From assembly GCF_009770985.1 (NCBI RefSeq), contig NZ_WSRW01000002.1:992001-1056000 (forward strand): a DNA stretch of 64,000 bases, in the 5' to 3' direction. The first letter of the stretch is position 1, and each line of letters begins with the position of its first letter. A program made the position numbers and the translations under genes. This document shows, in pieces, positions 9,040 through 18,370 of the stretch. This DNA is from Mucilaginibacter lacusdianchii (GTDB lineage: Bacteria > Bacteroidota > Bacteroidia > Sphingobacteriales > Sphingobacteriaceae). The notes beneath the pieces are model-generated. The model was not told where the DNA came from, ran no database searches, and worked only from the letters and a program-made list of their open reading frames with translations.

Positions 9040-9513
9040 TTAGTGTTCTAATCCTGCTAATGCTTCCTCTGCCGAAAAAACTTTATCAATATTTAAAATC
9101 ATGACAAACTCGTCATCCACTTTACCAATACCGGTTACAAAGTCTTCGCGATAAGCAGCACCTATACTAACTGGCGGCAATATCTGCTCTTTGGGTAAGT
9201 CAATTACCATTTGAACAGCGTCAACCACGGCGCCAACCAGTAAAGGATCTTTATCTGTTTGAATACTTAATACCACAATGCAGGTATCAATAGTGGCATC
9301 AGCAGGTTGCATTTTAAACTTGGTGCGGGCATCAACAACCGGCAGGATATTGCCCCGCAGGTTAATTACTCCCCTCATAAAATCGGGTGCTCCGGGAACT
9401 TTGGTAATGGGCTTCATCTCCAAAATTTCAAGCACCTGACTTACGTTGATAGCAAACAGCTCTTCGTCGAGCTTAAAAGTTAAATAAGCGTTTATTTCTG
9501 TATTAGCTGACAT
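9040..9513 (-). CDS. cheW: Chemotaxis coupling protein CheW
   Basis: 157 residues, a single CheW/SH3-like domain. Typical features are LTFKLDEELFAINVSQVLEI at the start, then GVINLRGNILPVVDAR, with the Arg in NLRG that is conserved for CheA/receptor contacts. Known: CheW links receptors to CheA P5 in the signalling array. Its start codon at 9513 overlaps the 3' end of cheA by 11 bp, which suggests translational coupling. The first receptor gene follows 27 bp downstream. Confidence 0.96.
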   Translation of the reverse strand: MSANTEINAYLTFKLDEELFAINVSQVLEILEMKPITKVPGAPDFMRGVINLRGNILPVVDARTKFKMQPADATIDTCIVVLSIQTDKDPLLVGAVVDAVQMVIDLPKEQILPPVSIGAAYREDFVTGIGKVDDEFVMILNIDKVFSAEEALAGLEH

Positions 9514-11497
9514 GAGCTGATCTTTTTCTTTGTAAATATTGTTCGGCTACCTTGTTGGTATCCAAAACCAGGGCAATGTTGCCATCACCCAAAATGGTAG
9601 CGCCCGATATGTTCTGTATGGTTTGATAAAGCAGTCCTAAAGGTTTTAACACTGCCTGAAATTTGCCTAATACACTGTCGACCATAAAGGCAATGCGTTT
9701 TTCTTCAAAATAAGCCAGCACTACCTCGCGCGAACGGTCATCTGCTGGCGACCCTCCAAATTCTTCGGCCAGATCGATGTATGGCACCTGCTGACCATCC
9801 AGAATTAAAACTTTATTAAACCGGCTGATTTGTTGAACGGCCGGTGCTTCCAGGCACCGCTCAACTGACGATAGCGGAATAACAAACGGAGCACCACTTA
9901 CCTGCACCAACAGCCCATCAATGATAGAAACCGTAATAGGTAGTTTAATGGTTATAGTGGTACCGCGATTAACAACTGAACTAATTTTAATTTGCCCCCT
10001 AATGCTTTCAATTTTCCGCTTTACCACATCCATACCGACGCCGCGGCCCGATATAGTGCTTATACGCTCGGCAGTAGAAAAGCCCGGCAAAAAAATCAGA
10101 TTAAATATCTCGGCTTCGGTTAATGCTTCATCCTTAGCTATTAAACCTTTTTCAATGGCTTTGGCCTTAATTTTTTCGGGATCAATACCTTTGCCATCGT
10201 CTTGTATTTCTATGTAAACATTGGTACCGGCACAATACGCTTTAAATAATATCCGGCCTTGCTTTCTTTTACCAAGGCTTACGCGCGTTTGCTCATCTTC
10301 AATACCATGATCGATGCTGTTTCTTAGTAAGTGCATCAATGGATCTGACAAGCCTTCTATGATATTTTTATCAAGTTCCGTATCCGTACCCTCTGTTACA
10401 AATTCAATTTGTTTGTTCAGCTCACCGGCCAGGTCTCTAACCAAACGATTAAACGGTGTTAGCATCGTTTTAACCGGCACTAAACATAAGCTAAAAGCAT
10501 TATCTCTAAGGCGAGTCAGTATTTTTTCAAAACTCTCGGAAACGCCCAATAACTCCGATTGCGGATTTTGCTCCGCTAAAGTTCCAAGCTTGGCTTGCAG
10601 GGTAATCAGTTCGCTAACCAGGCTCATTAAGGTATCCAGCTTTTCGGACGGTACCCGGATACTGGAAATCACATTGCTTTTATCCGAACCAATAACCTTT
10701 TCGAAAGCTGCTGTTGCAAACGGATCTGGTGCAGTAAGTTCACTACCCCTCACCTGCAAATTATCTTGCTGGGCCTCGGGCTGCACAATAGTTATATCAA
10801 GCGTACATTGCCCCGTTACAAATACAAAAATTTTCTGTATCGCTTCTAGCTCTGCTTCGGTTTGAAGCGTAATATCCCAAGTTGTATAACAGTAGGTCGG
10901 CTCAATATTTTCCAGTAGCGGAACATCTGCTGTGTTGCATACTATTTGACAGTTACCCAAAGCCTGTAACTCGGCCAGCAGCGTTAATGGATTGGTTCCA
11001 TTGTAAAATATATTTTGATGCGGGGCAAAATGAATAACATACGTTTTTAATTTGCTGCTCAGTTCGGCATTTTGCGAAGCAGACAAGAATTGACTACCTG
11101 TTTCTGCCGGGTTAACGTTCAGCTCTTTCAATAAACTGTCCATTTTCGCATTAAGCGCTAAATGGGTTTCGCTTAATACCTGGTTGTGATCATCAGGATG
11201 TTTAACCAGCGTAAACAAATGATCTACCGCTGCCAGTGTAATATTTAAAATAGGCTTTGTAATTTTAAGCTGCCCGTTACGGATATATTCATAAACCGAC
11301 TCCAGATAATGCGTAAAATCTGCCACAATTGCAAAACCGAACATGCTGCTGTTACCTTTAATGGTATGCAGCGCCCTGAAAACCTCTTGTATTAATTCGG
11401 GATCGTTCGGCGTTATTTCCAACAAGAGCAGTGCCTTTTCCAGCTCGGAGAGCAGCTCCAGGCTTTCTTCTATATAATTGTCTTTGTACTGCTCCAT
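9503..11497 (-). CDS. cheA: Chemotaxis histidine kinase CheA
   Basis: 664 residues with the CheA order. P1/Hpt comes first, with phospho-acceptor His44 in FRALHTIKGNS. A weakly conserved middle region (about 150-265) may be P2. P3 dimerisation follows (about 280-345, starting IRVPSEKLDTLMSLVSELI). P4 kinase has the N box HLLRNSIDHGIE, and the G boxes DDGKGID and GRGVGMDVV. The C-terminal P5 is CheW-like. Known: CheA autophosphorylates on His under receptor control and passes phosphate to CheY and CheB. Its ATG overlaps the TGA of the upstream cheY by one base and its end overlaps cheW. No orphan receiver is fused to it. Confidence 0.97.
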   Translation of the reverse strand: MEQYKDNYIEESLELLSELEKALLLLEITPNDPELIQEVFRALHTIKGNSSMFGFAIVADFTHYLESVYEYIRNGQLKITKPILNITLAAVDHLFTLVKHPDDHNQVLSETHLALNAKMDSLLKELNVNPAETGSQFLSASQNAELSSKLKTYVIHFAPHQNIFYNGTNPLTLLAELQALGNCQIVCNTADVPLLENIEPTYCYTTWDITLQTEAELEAIQKIFVFVTGQCTLDITIVQPEAQQDNLQVRGSELTAPDPFATAAFEKVIGSDKSNVISSIRVPSEKLDTLMSLVSELITLQAKLGTLAEQNPQSELLGVSESFEKILTRLRDNAFSLCLVPVKTMLTPFNRLVRDLAGELNKQIEFVTEGTDTELDKNIIEGLSDPLMHLLRNSIDHGIEDEQTRVSLGKRKQGRILFKAYCAGTNVYIEIQDDGKGIDPEKIKAKAIEKGLIAKDEALTEAEIFNLIFLPGFSTAERISTISGRGVGMDVVKRKIESIRGQIKISSVVNRGTTITIKLPITVSIIDGLLVQVSGAPFVIPLSSVERCLEAPAVQQISRFNKVLILDGQQVPYIDLAEEFGGSPADDRSREVVLAYFEEKRIAFMVDSVLGKFQAVLKPLGLLYQTIQNISGATILGDGNIALVLDTNKVAEQYLQRKRSAHVS

Positions 11498-11859
11498 CAG
11501 CCTATCATTTTTTTTACGGTTGCAATCAGCATATCTTTAATGCCATCTTTATCGAATAAAACAGTGGCGCCTGAGTTTCTGATATTCTCCTCAACGTTTT
11601 TATACGGATCAGACATAAATAATATAGCCGGCAAAAACCGGTAATACGGCATAGATCTCATTTGACGGATTAACGCAATTCCATCTTTGTTAGGCATGTT
11701 CAGATCAGTAATCAGCAAATCAATCTCCTGACCGTTAAGCTGCGTTACGCCATCTTCGCCATCGGATGCTGTAATTACTTGGTAACCGGCTTTTTTCAAG
11801 GCAAAGCCTGCCAACCTGAGCACCATGTCAGAATCGTCAACTAATAATACTGTGCGCAT
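11497..11859 (-). CDS. cheY: CheY-like single-domain response regulator
   Basis: About 120 residues, one receiver domain with no output domain. The acidic pair and metal site are in LLVDDSD, the phospho-acceptor Asp is in LITDLNMPNKDG (Asp52 from the ATG), a Ser takes the switch Thr/Ser position (FMSDPY), and the conserved Lys is in LFDKDG. I chose the ATG at 11859; a GTG two codons upstream (11865) is the alternative. Known: phosphorylated CheY is the diffusible output of the pathway. There are no flagellar motor genes here, so the target may be gliding, pili or another process; this is inference. A 1-bp overlap couples it to cheA. Confidence 0.94.
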   Translation of the reverse strand: MRTVLLVDDSDMVLRLAGFALKKAGYQVITASDGEDGVTQLNGQEIDLLITDLNMPNKDGIALIRQMRSMPYYRFLPAILFMSDPYKNVEENIRNSGATVLFDKDGIKDMLIATVKKMIG

Positions 11860-11875
11860 TTTCACACTATCTAAT

Positions 11876-12178
11876 TTAAAACAGGTTGTTGTAACCAGAA
11901 ATCGCTAAAATATTTTGGAGGTAGATTGAATGATCGGCAAATAATTGGAAAGTTTTACCAGATATTACAGCACCCTTTTTAAGTGCCGCCAGTAATTGCA
12001 AACCTGCAATATCTATCCGCGAGATGTTATGTAAGTAAACATCGGCCTGATTATGATTTTGCAGAAAGTTCACAAGCGCATTTTTAATTTCAGCAGCATC
12101 CCTCACAATCAAATCACCTTCAATGAAGATATTGACCTTCTGCATATTCGCAGAATCTGAACGCACTGTAAAACTCAT
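11876..12178 (-). CDS. STAS-domain protein, first gene of the chemosensory operon
   Basis: 100 residues forming one STAS (anti-sigma-factor-antagonist-like) domain, started here at the ATG at 12178 rather than the TTG one codon upstream. The helix-capping motif that usually reads D-S/T-x-G-L is DIAGLQLLAAL, so the residue that is phosphorylated in SpoIIAA-type antagonists is Ile. Known: STAS proteins with a DxAGLQLL motif head chemotaxis operons in several proteobacteria, where their job is poorly defined. Here the loss of the Ser/Thr argues against phospho-switching and for a scaffolding or ligand-binding role. The cheY gene follows 16 bp later. Confidence 0.88.
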   Translation of the reverse strand: MSFTVRSDSANMQKVNIFIEGDLIVRDAAEIKNALVNFLQNHNQADVYLHNISRIDIAGLQLLAALKKGAVISGKTFQLFADHSIYLQNILAISGYNNLF

Positions 12179-12260
12179 CAATCAGGGATTATATAACTTT
12201 CGTCATGTTTTTTACGGGCATTCAGAAAATAAGTTACTACTTTCATAAACTAGATTAGTA

Positions 12261-12306
12261 ATTAAAACACAAAAAGCAGAACTGGGTCTGCTTTTTGTGT
12301 TTTAAT
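12261..12306. terminator. Perfect 20-bp inverted-repeat terminator
   Basis: Arms 12261-12280 and 12287-12306 are exact reverse complements around ACTGGG. It lies 23 bp after the stop of the glycerophosphodiesterase gene and 83 bp before the chemosensory operon, so it isolates the two transcripts. The minus-strand copy ends in a T-rich run. Confidence 0.85.
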
Positions 12307-12328
12307 TATATAGAAGTGCTATAGGAGG

Positions 12329-13189
12329 TTACTTATGCAACTTTTTTATTTTTAAATACTCCAGCATTTCCTTGGGTCTGTCGGTTTGCATAATGGTGGC
12401 ACCATGCGCAATCAGCCAGTCCCAGCTATCTTTTTTGTTATTCTCTTCAACCGCCTTATCATCATCATGCCCGGCATCTAACGAGGCCCATAAAGAGTTT
12501 AACCACACTTTGGTACCTGCCTGAGAGATAAATCTATTATCAGCTAGTACACCCGAAGTATCTTGTTTAAAATTCAGCTCAAAGGCATAGGGCTTCATAT
12601 TTTTCAAATAAGCCGATATAATCTGTTTGGCATTGGCCCTATCTAAATTAACAATGGGCATGTAAGCAATATGACTTATTAAATCGGGATATTTTTGCTT
12701 TAACTCATCATAAGTCACTTCGGCTTTGAAAATAGCTTGCTTCAAAGTGCCGGTTTCCTGTAAAATAGCGTAAGCCTCGTTGAAGTAATCGTAGCTCTTG
12801 TCCAGGTTCACCATTACACCGGTTCCTTTAAGGGCAAGCATTACTTCTTTTAAAGTTGGTATCGGATTATTGGTTACGCGGCCCAGACCGTTGCGCAAGC
12901 CAAACTTGCGTATTTCTTCAAAAGTATAGTCGCTGGGGCGGCCTTTACCGTTGGTGGTACGATCAATAGTTTGGTCGTGCATAATAACGATAACGCCGTC
13001 TTTAGTTTTGTTTAAATCCAGTTCCACTATATCTACGCCCATTGCCGTGGCTTGGGTAAATGCCCGGAGTGAGTTTTCGGGCGCATTGCGCCAGTCACCA
13101 CGATGGGCCGCTACCATTACCTTGTTTTGTGCGCAGGCTAAGCCGGTAATAAGCTGTAAAGCAACAATAGCTATCAGTACATTTTTCAT
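12329..13189 (-). CDS. Exported glycerophosphodiester phosphodiesterase
   Basis: 286 residues: signal peptide (about 1-20, ending GLACAQ), then a GDPD-family TIM barrel. The catalytic and metal motifs are visible as AAHRGDWRNAPENS (His of HRG; Asn/Glu of PENS), DIVELDLNKTKDG (Glu and Asp metal ligands) and MHDQTIDRTTNG (second catalytic His). Known: such enzymes hydrolyse glycerophosphodiesters to sn-glycerol 3-phosphate and an alcohol in the periplasm. The SusC/SusD pair upstream is separated by a hairpin but lies on the same strand 80 bp away, so it may share the same nutrient. A specific substrate cannot be read from the sequence. Confidence 0.93.
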   Translation of the reverse strand: MKNVLIAIVALQLITGLACAQNKVMVAAHRGDWRNAPENSLRAFTQATAMGVDIVELDLNKTKDGVIVIMHDQTIDRTTNGKGRPSDYTFEEIRKFGLRNGLGRVTNNPIPTLKEVMLALKGTGVMVNLDKSYDYFNEAYAILQETGTLKQAIFKAEVTYDELKQKYPDLISHIAYMPIVNLDRANAKQIISAYLKNMKPYAFELNFKQDTSGVLADNRFISQAGTKVWLNSLWASLDAGHDDDKAVEENNKKDSWDWLIAHGATIMQTDRPKEMLEYLKIKKLHK

Positions 13190-13230
13190 TGATGTTATAT
13201 TTAAAAACAGAAAGAAGGAATATGCCTTAA

Positions 13231-13264
13231 AATAAAAAGGAGAGAAAACTCTCTCCTTTTTATT
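13231..13264. terminator. Perfect 14-bp inverted-repeat terminator after susD (locus A)
   Basis: Arms 13231-13244 and 13251-13264 are exact reverse complements around AAAACT. It starts 5 bp after the stop of the SusD gene at 13270. Some read-through into the phosphodiesterase gene is possible. Confidence 0.8.
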
Positions 13265-13269
13265 AGATA

Positions 13270-14802
13270 TTAATATCCCGGGTTTTGGTACATTTTCTCG
13301 GGGTTCAGTTTGTACTCATCAAACGGAATTGGGAAATAGCGGTCTTTGGTAGTGAAATTAGACAGCTTGGCAATTCCGAAATCAGCTTGGTTTTTAGCTT
13401 TAAAGTAGCTTACCAGCTCTTCGGTAGTGAAGGTACGCAGTAAATCGAACCAACGGTGGTGCTCAAAAGCTAGTTCTACACGGCGTTCATGTAATATAGC
13501 CAGTTTAAGGGTTGGATATTTGGCGCTGTAAGCGGCGTTCGTCATCGCTACCGCATAGCTCGGCACACCTGCACGGGCGCGTACCATATCCAGGTACTGA
13601 ATAGCAGCAGCATTATCGCCCAAATACATGTTCACCTCGGCCAACATCAAAATCACATCTGCATAACGCATCAGTATCCAATCGTTACCACCATAGGCGT
13701 TGGTACCCGCCTGGGCACTGGCATCACGGTATTTAGTAACAAACCAATCTTTTACGTTTGGATGGTTGGCAAATTTAACCGAGTAAGCCATGCGCGAATC
13801 GTTCGCTTCATAATCATTGATCAAATCGTGCGTAACATTTGCACCTACACCATTAGATGTTCTGAGGGAATTGATGGTTTCGCCCTGTGCCTGGTTATTG
13901 AACGCAACACTTGAACTGTAATTAGGATCGCCCTGGATATTTACGATCTGGAATATTAATTCTTTACAAGTCGTCTTTTTGGTAATATCAAAAACATCAG
14001 TGTAAGGAATTTCTGATAACGAGCCGAAGCCGCGCATGTTGTAAGAATCCGTTAAGTAGGTTTTGGCATTAGTCAGGTTTTCCTGTCTGGCAGTTTGATC
14101 TTGCGTGGTAGCCATGGTTAAATATACCTGGCCTAACAAGGTATTGATAGCCGATTTGGTAACCCTGCCGGTAGTAGCACTGGTTTGCAGGTTTGGCAAC
14201 TTGCTGTTTAATGCATCTTTTAAATCAGCCACAATCTGCGCATAAATTACGGATTGCTTTTCTCTGAAAGTGTTAGCATCAATTTCGGCCGGTGTATTTA
14301 ATTGCTTGGTAACCAAAGGCACATCACCCCACTTACGCACCAAATGAAAATAGATTAGGGCACGTAAAAATTTAGCCTCTGCCATGTAACCGGCTTTAGT
14401 ATCCGGATTACTGAACTTAACGTTATCAATATTGCTCAGCAGCGTGTTGGCTCTGTATATGGTAACATACAATGAGTTCCAATGGCTTTTCAGGTTAGTA
14501 TTGCTTGGCAGCAAAGAAAAATCATTAAACTGGAACGGCTCACCGGCGTTCGACTGGTTATCGTTACGGCCGGTGTCATCCGAGCGCTCATCGGTATACA
14601 AACCGCTGTTTTCGCCTATATTATCGCCACTCCGCAACGATTGGTAAATACCGTTAACAGCCAGCAACACATCGTTTTCAGATGTAAAATAATCCTGAAC
14701 AGATACCGCATTTGGATTGCTCAGTTCCAAAAAGTCTTTTTTACAAGAGGTTGCTATGGATAATGTGAGTACACACATTAATACTAATTTCTTATTATTC
14801 AT
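13270..14802 (-). CDS. SusD/RagB-family nutrient-binding lipoprotein (locus A)
   Basis: 510 residues. The signal peptide ends in a lipobox, SIATSC, with Cys20 as the lipidation site and KKDF after it, as in surface lipoproteins of Bacteroidota. A SusD-like TPR core follows. The C-terminal RagB/SusD motif (ERRVELAFEHHRWFDLLR, then FPIPFDEYKLNP) is clear. Known: SusD proteins cap a SusC transporter like a lid and bind its glycan or other nutrient. It lies 18 bp after its susC partner. No glycoside hydrolase belongs to this pair, so the substrate may not be a plain polysaccharide. Confidence 0.95.
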   Translation of the reverse strand: MNNKKLVLMCVLTLSIATSCKKDFLELSNPNAVSVQDYFTSENDVLLAVNGIYQSLRSGDNIGENSGLYTDERSDDTGRNDNQSNAGEPFQFNDFSLLPSNTNLKSHWNSLYVTIYRANTLLSNIDNVKFSNPDTKAGYMAEAKFLRALIYFHLVRKWGDVPLVTKQLNTPAEIDANTFREKQSVIYAQIVADLKDALNSKLPNLQTSATTGRVTKSAINTLLGQVYLTMATTQDQTARQENLTNAKTYLTDSYNMRGFGSLSEIPYTDVFDITKKTTCKELIFQIVNIQGDPNYSSSVAFNNQAQGETINSLRTSNGVGANVTHDLINDYEANDSRMAYSVKFANHPNVKDWFVTKYRDASAQAGTNAYGGNDWILMRYADVILMLAEVNMYLGDNAAAIQYLDMVRARAGVPSYAVAMTNAAYSAKYPTLKLAILHERRVELAFEHHRWFDLLRTFTTEELVSYFKAKNQADFGIAKLSNFTTKDRYFPIPFDEYKLNPEKMYQNPGY

Positions 14803-14820
14803 GATGGAATGTTTAACCGA

Positions 14821-17800
14821 TTAAAAAGTTACTCTGACACCTAAGTTATAAGTACGCACCAGCGGGTAAAGGCCGTAATCTACACCCGGTGTAAGGTTAG
14901 CACTGCCACCGCCTACGCTAGAAGTACTAGTGTTCATACTGTAGTTATAATCTACCTCCGGATTGTAACCTTTGTACTTGGTAATAGTAAAGGCATTATC
15001 TATACTGGCAAAAATGCGGGCGTTTGTAATACCCAGTTTACCTTTAAGCAAGGCAGGCAGGTTGTAACCAAAATTGATATTGGTACATCTGAAATAATTA
15101 CCGCTTTGCAGATAGAAAGTAGACAGCCTGGTGCTGTTGCTTTGCGTACCGCCACGTGATGCACGGTAGATAGTACCGTTACCGGGTTGGCTGATAGAAC
15201 GGAAACGATCGGCAACTACAGAGTATTGGTTACCCGAACCTTCCATATTAAACAAGTAGTAATCTTGTCCGTCCAGTATTTTTGCACCATAAGACCCGTT
15301 GAACGATGCGCTTATATCAAAGCGTTTGTAACGTGAGCTTAAATTGAAGCCATAAGTAAAATCAGGATATGGATTACCAATCACAGTTTTATCATTATCA
15401 TTCACCACACCATCGCCATTAGTATCTACAAAGTAGATATCGCCCACATGCAATGGGTTTGATGATGATGCCGACGGCGCAACTTTGTTGATGTTCTCTT
15501 GGGTTACGATGCCACCAACCTGGAAACCATAAAACATACCTACCGGATAGCCCTCTTGCGTAATGTGTGTTTTATAAGACCTTTCGGCACCGGCGGAAAT
15601 AATGGTACTGTTACCGCCCAGGTTCAGAACTTTATTTCTGTTAATGGCAATGTTTCCGCTTGCATTTAAGCTGAAGTCTTTAGCAGCAATTACCTTGGCA
15701 TCCAATTGGAAGTCAAAGCCTTTATTTTCAATCTTCGAATCTTTTAAGTTGGTAAGTATTGTTGATGATCCGGCAATTGCAGAAACAGGTCTGTCAAACA
15801 ACAGGTTGTAAGAGTGGCTCAGGTAATAGTTAACTATCAAGGATAAACGGCCTTTGAGTAAGCCTAAATCCATACCAAAGTTGTATTGCGACGTTGACTC
15901 CCAACCTAAACCTTGATCTCTGACACTGCCCGGTGAAAATGCAGTTGATATAACGTTACCAAAACCAGCACCGCCAGGGCTATTGAAAACTGTTTGTGCA
16001 CTGTAATTACCAATATTGTAATTACCGCTTAAGCCCCAGCTGGCACGTAATTTCACGGTAGACTGCTCACCTAACCAGCTGTGATAAAATGGTTCTTCTG
16101 AAAGGTTCCAGCCTGCACCTACTGATGGGAAGGTACCCCATTTATTAAGTGGTCCAAAACGTGACGAACCATCGGTACGGAATGTACCGGTCAAAAAGTA
16201 GCGGCCCATGTAGTTGTAGTTTACCCTACCCAGATAGGATAATAGCGTAAACTCAGATTTTCCGGCCGAGCTTAATGTAAAGTTGCCCGGATTAGCGCCT
16301 TTACCGGTTATTTCATCGATCTTATCATTTTGAAAACCGTTAGCCGATACGTTAGTAAAATCCGTTGATGTTTTTTGTGCGGTATAACCAGCAATCGCAT
16401 CAACATGGTGCTTGCCAAAATCTTTTTTGTAATTTAAGGTAAACTCCGCTAACCTATCAGTTTGCGTAAGGTATTGTGCAACGGCAGTTGCTGCGTTAAT
16501 TGCATCGGTAGATCCCGGCGCACTGCTACCGCTGCTTAACGTAGTTGGACGGTAGTAATCGTACTTCTCGTTATAGGTTTGCATGCCCAGGTTGGTTTTG
16601 AATGACAAGCCCGGCAATATTTGATACGTGGCATTTGCATTATAGGTGCTGCGGTTACCTTTACGGTTTATTTTAAGTTGCTGTACCGTAGCCAAAGGAT
16701 TCTCAGGGTTTTGTACACCGTATGCATTCGTTAAAGCAGCCATACCATATTGCGCAGGACTACCGTCGGCATTGTATGCCGGTAAAAAAGGCGCGTATAA
16801 TAAAGCCGCCATTACAGGGCTGCGGTCAAAACGACCTTCCTGTATTTCGCGGTTATCATTTTGGGTAAAAGAGATATTACCACCTACGTGCAACCTTTTG
16901 TTTACATCACCGTCGATGTTTGCACGGAAATTGATCCGCTTTTGGCCAGTGCTTTCAATAACACCGTTTTGATCCTGGTAAGAACCGCTCATATAGTATC
17001 TTACTTCTTTGGTTCCACCCGAGAACGAAAGGTTATGACGCTGAAATAAAGCATTTCTGTACAACACATCCTGCCAATCGGTATTGATAGTTTGGTGAAT
17101 TAGTTGCTGGCTTGCAAAATCATAAATAGATGTAGGGATTTGTACGCTTGATGCGTTACCTACATTGGCAACACGGGTAGCGTTGTTATCAGAATACATG
17201 GCGTCATTCCAAGTACGGCCACCATTCACCCACAGATCGCGGTATGAGTTGTTACGGCCATCAATCATCAACTGTGCAAATTGGTCGGCATCCAGTAATT
17301 TTACTTTTTTAGCAATCTGGCCAAAGCCTGTTTGCACATCGTATTCGAAACGGCCTTTGCCTTCTTTGCCACGTTTGGTAGTAATCAGCACTACACCGCC
17401 CGATGCTCTTGAACCGTAAATAGCCGCCGATGCCGCATCCTTCAAGATGTCAATCGACTCGATATCCTCTGGGTTGATAAATACGTCATTACCTGCAGGA
17501 TAACCGTCAATTACATACAACGGATCGGAACTGGCATTAAATGAGCCTACACCACGTACGCGTATTTTAGTGCTTTGGTAAGGTGCACCGCTTACCTGCG
17601 CCACCTGTACACCGGCAACTTTACCTACAATGGCTTGGCCTACTGTAGGTGCAGTGATATTTAATTCGCTTGCCTTTACACTGGCAATAGCGCCGTTCAC
17701 ATCGCTTTTGCGCATAGTTTGGTAACCTACGGCAACTACCTCATTCAAGATATTGTATTGTGGCTTTAATTTAATGTTGATTGCCTGGTTAGATGCGGCT

Positions 17801-18102
17801 GCTTCTTGAGAAAGGTAACCTACAAATGAATACACCAGTGTAGCACCTTCATTAACCGTAATGGTGTATTTACCATTCATATCGGTAACAGTACCTTTAT
17901 GAGTTGCTTTATCAGATACAGTTACGCCGGGTAATGGCTGATTGTTTTCGTCGGTTACTGTACCGGTTACCTGTATAGGCGCCATTAGGGGCGAGCCTGC
18001 GGCAACGGCGTTAATACTTAATGACAGTAAGGCCATCAGTAAACATAATATAGGCCTAAAACGGACCTTCTTTAAAAGATCTGGAGTAATCTTTTTGTTC
18101 AT
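14821..18102 (-). CDS. SusC/RagA-family TonB-dependent outer-membrane transporter (locus A)
   Basis: 1093 residues. After a signal sequence (to about 40) comes a carboxypeptidase-regulatory-like domain (about 44-125, VTGTVTDENNQPLPGVTV). The plug (about 130-245) has the SusC signatures VVAVGYQT, LYVIDGYP, and IDILKDAASAAIYGSRASGG. A 22-strand-type barrel follows and ends in a C-terminal Phe (VRVTF). Known: SusC imports oligomers through the outer membrane using TonB energy. It is the first gene of its transcript and has a leader of roughly 200 nt if the TAGCTTTG box at 18312-18319 is used. No regulator gene lies beside this pair, unlike loci B and C. Confidence 0.96.
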   Translation of the reverse strand: MNKKITPDLLKKVRFRPILCLLMALLSLSINAVAAGSPLMAPIQVTGTVTDENNQPLPGVTVSDKATHKGTVTDMNGKYTITVNEGATLVYSFVGYLSQEAAASNQAINIKLKPQYNILNEVVAVGYQTMRKSDVNGAIASVKASELNITAPTVGQAIVGKVAGVQVAQVSGAPYQSTKIRVRGVGSFNASSDPLYVIDGYPAGNDVFINPEDIESIDILKDAASAAIYGSRASGGVVLITTKRGKEGKGRFEYDVQTGFGQIAKKVKLLDADQFAQLMIDGRNNSYRDLWVNGGRTWNDAMYSDNNATRVANVGNASSVQIPTSIYDFASQQLIHQTINTDWQDVLYRNALFQRHNLSFSGGTKEVRYYMSGSYQDQNGVIESTGQKRINFRANIDGDVNKRLHVGGNISFTQNDNREIQEGRFDRSPVMAALLYAPFLPAYNADGSPAQYGMAALTNAYGVQNPENPLATVQQLKINRKGNRSTYNANATYQILPGLSFKTNLGMQTYNEKYDYYRPTTLSSGSSAPGSTDAINAATAVAQYLTQTDRLAEFTLNYKKDFGKHHVDAIAGYTAQKTSTDFTNVSANGFQNDKIDEITGKGANPGNFTLSSAGKSEFTLLSYLGRVNYNYMGRYFLTGTFRTDGSSRFGPLNKWGTFPSVGAGWNLSEEPFYHSWLGEQSTVKLRASWGLSGNYNIGNYSAQTVFNSPGGAGFGNVISTAFSPGSVRDQGLGWESTSQYNFGMDLGLLKGRLSLIVNYYLSHSYNLLFDRPVSAIAGSSTILTNLKDSKIENKGFDFQLDAKVIAAKDFSLNASGNIAINRNKVLNLGGNSTIISAGAERSYKTHITQEGYPVGMFYGFQVGGIVTQENINKVAPSASSSNPLHVGDIYFVDTNGDGVVNDNDKTVIGNPYPDFTYGFNLSSRYKRFDISASFNGSYGAKILDGQDYYLFNMEGSGNQYSVVADRFRSISQPGNGTIYRASRGGTQSNSTRLSTFYLQSGNYFRCTNINFGYNLPALLKGKLGITNARIFASIDNAFTITKYKGYNPEVDYNYSMNTSTSSVGGGSANLTPGVDYGLYPLVRTYNLGVRVTF

Positions 18103-18370
18103 AAATAATTGAGTGTTGATTGTTGAAAAACTATAATAGCTTAGCAGATTAAGTGGCAGTTAAATCAAAGAATGCTGCCTTTCGGATTTGGAGCGCCTTT
18201 AAATGGAGTCTACATGTTAATAATTGAGGGGATTAAATAATCTTTGCAACAAAAAGGTTACTTTGTTAAATAAAACACAATAACCCACTAGCCCTATTGT
18301 GATATTGGCAACAAAGCTATGCTTACTATCTTAATCAAACTGTACACTTAATGTTAACTTTTTATTAAAT
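18103..18370. other. Intergenic promoter region upstream of susC (locus A)
   Basis: This gap lies between the susC start and the terminator of the broken gene. On the minus strand it has TAGCTTTG (18319-18312), an exact TAnnTTTG match. The nearest TTTG (18339-18336) is only 16 bp upstream of it, shorter than the usual 19-21. The CACTACATCACTAC element found at loci B and C is absent. I see no riboswitch-like structure in the implied 200-nt leader. Confidence 0.45.

Noticed and set aside
10314..10865. 183-codon open frame on the plus strand inside cheA
   Set aside because: It is the antisense shadow of the well-supported cheA reading frame and has no domain, signal peptide or start context.
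18103..18312. Riboswitch in the long susC leader of locus A
   Set aside because: I found no conserved aptamer-like pairing or transcription terminator in the 200-nt leader.
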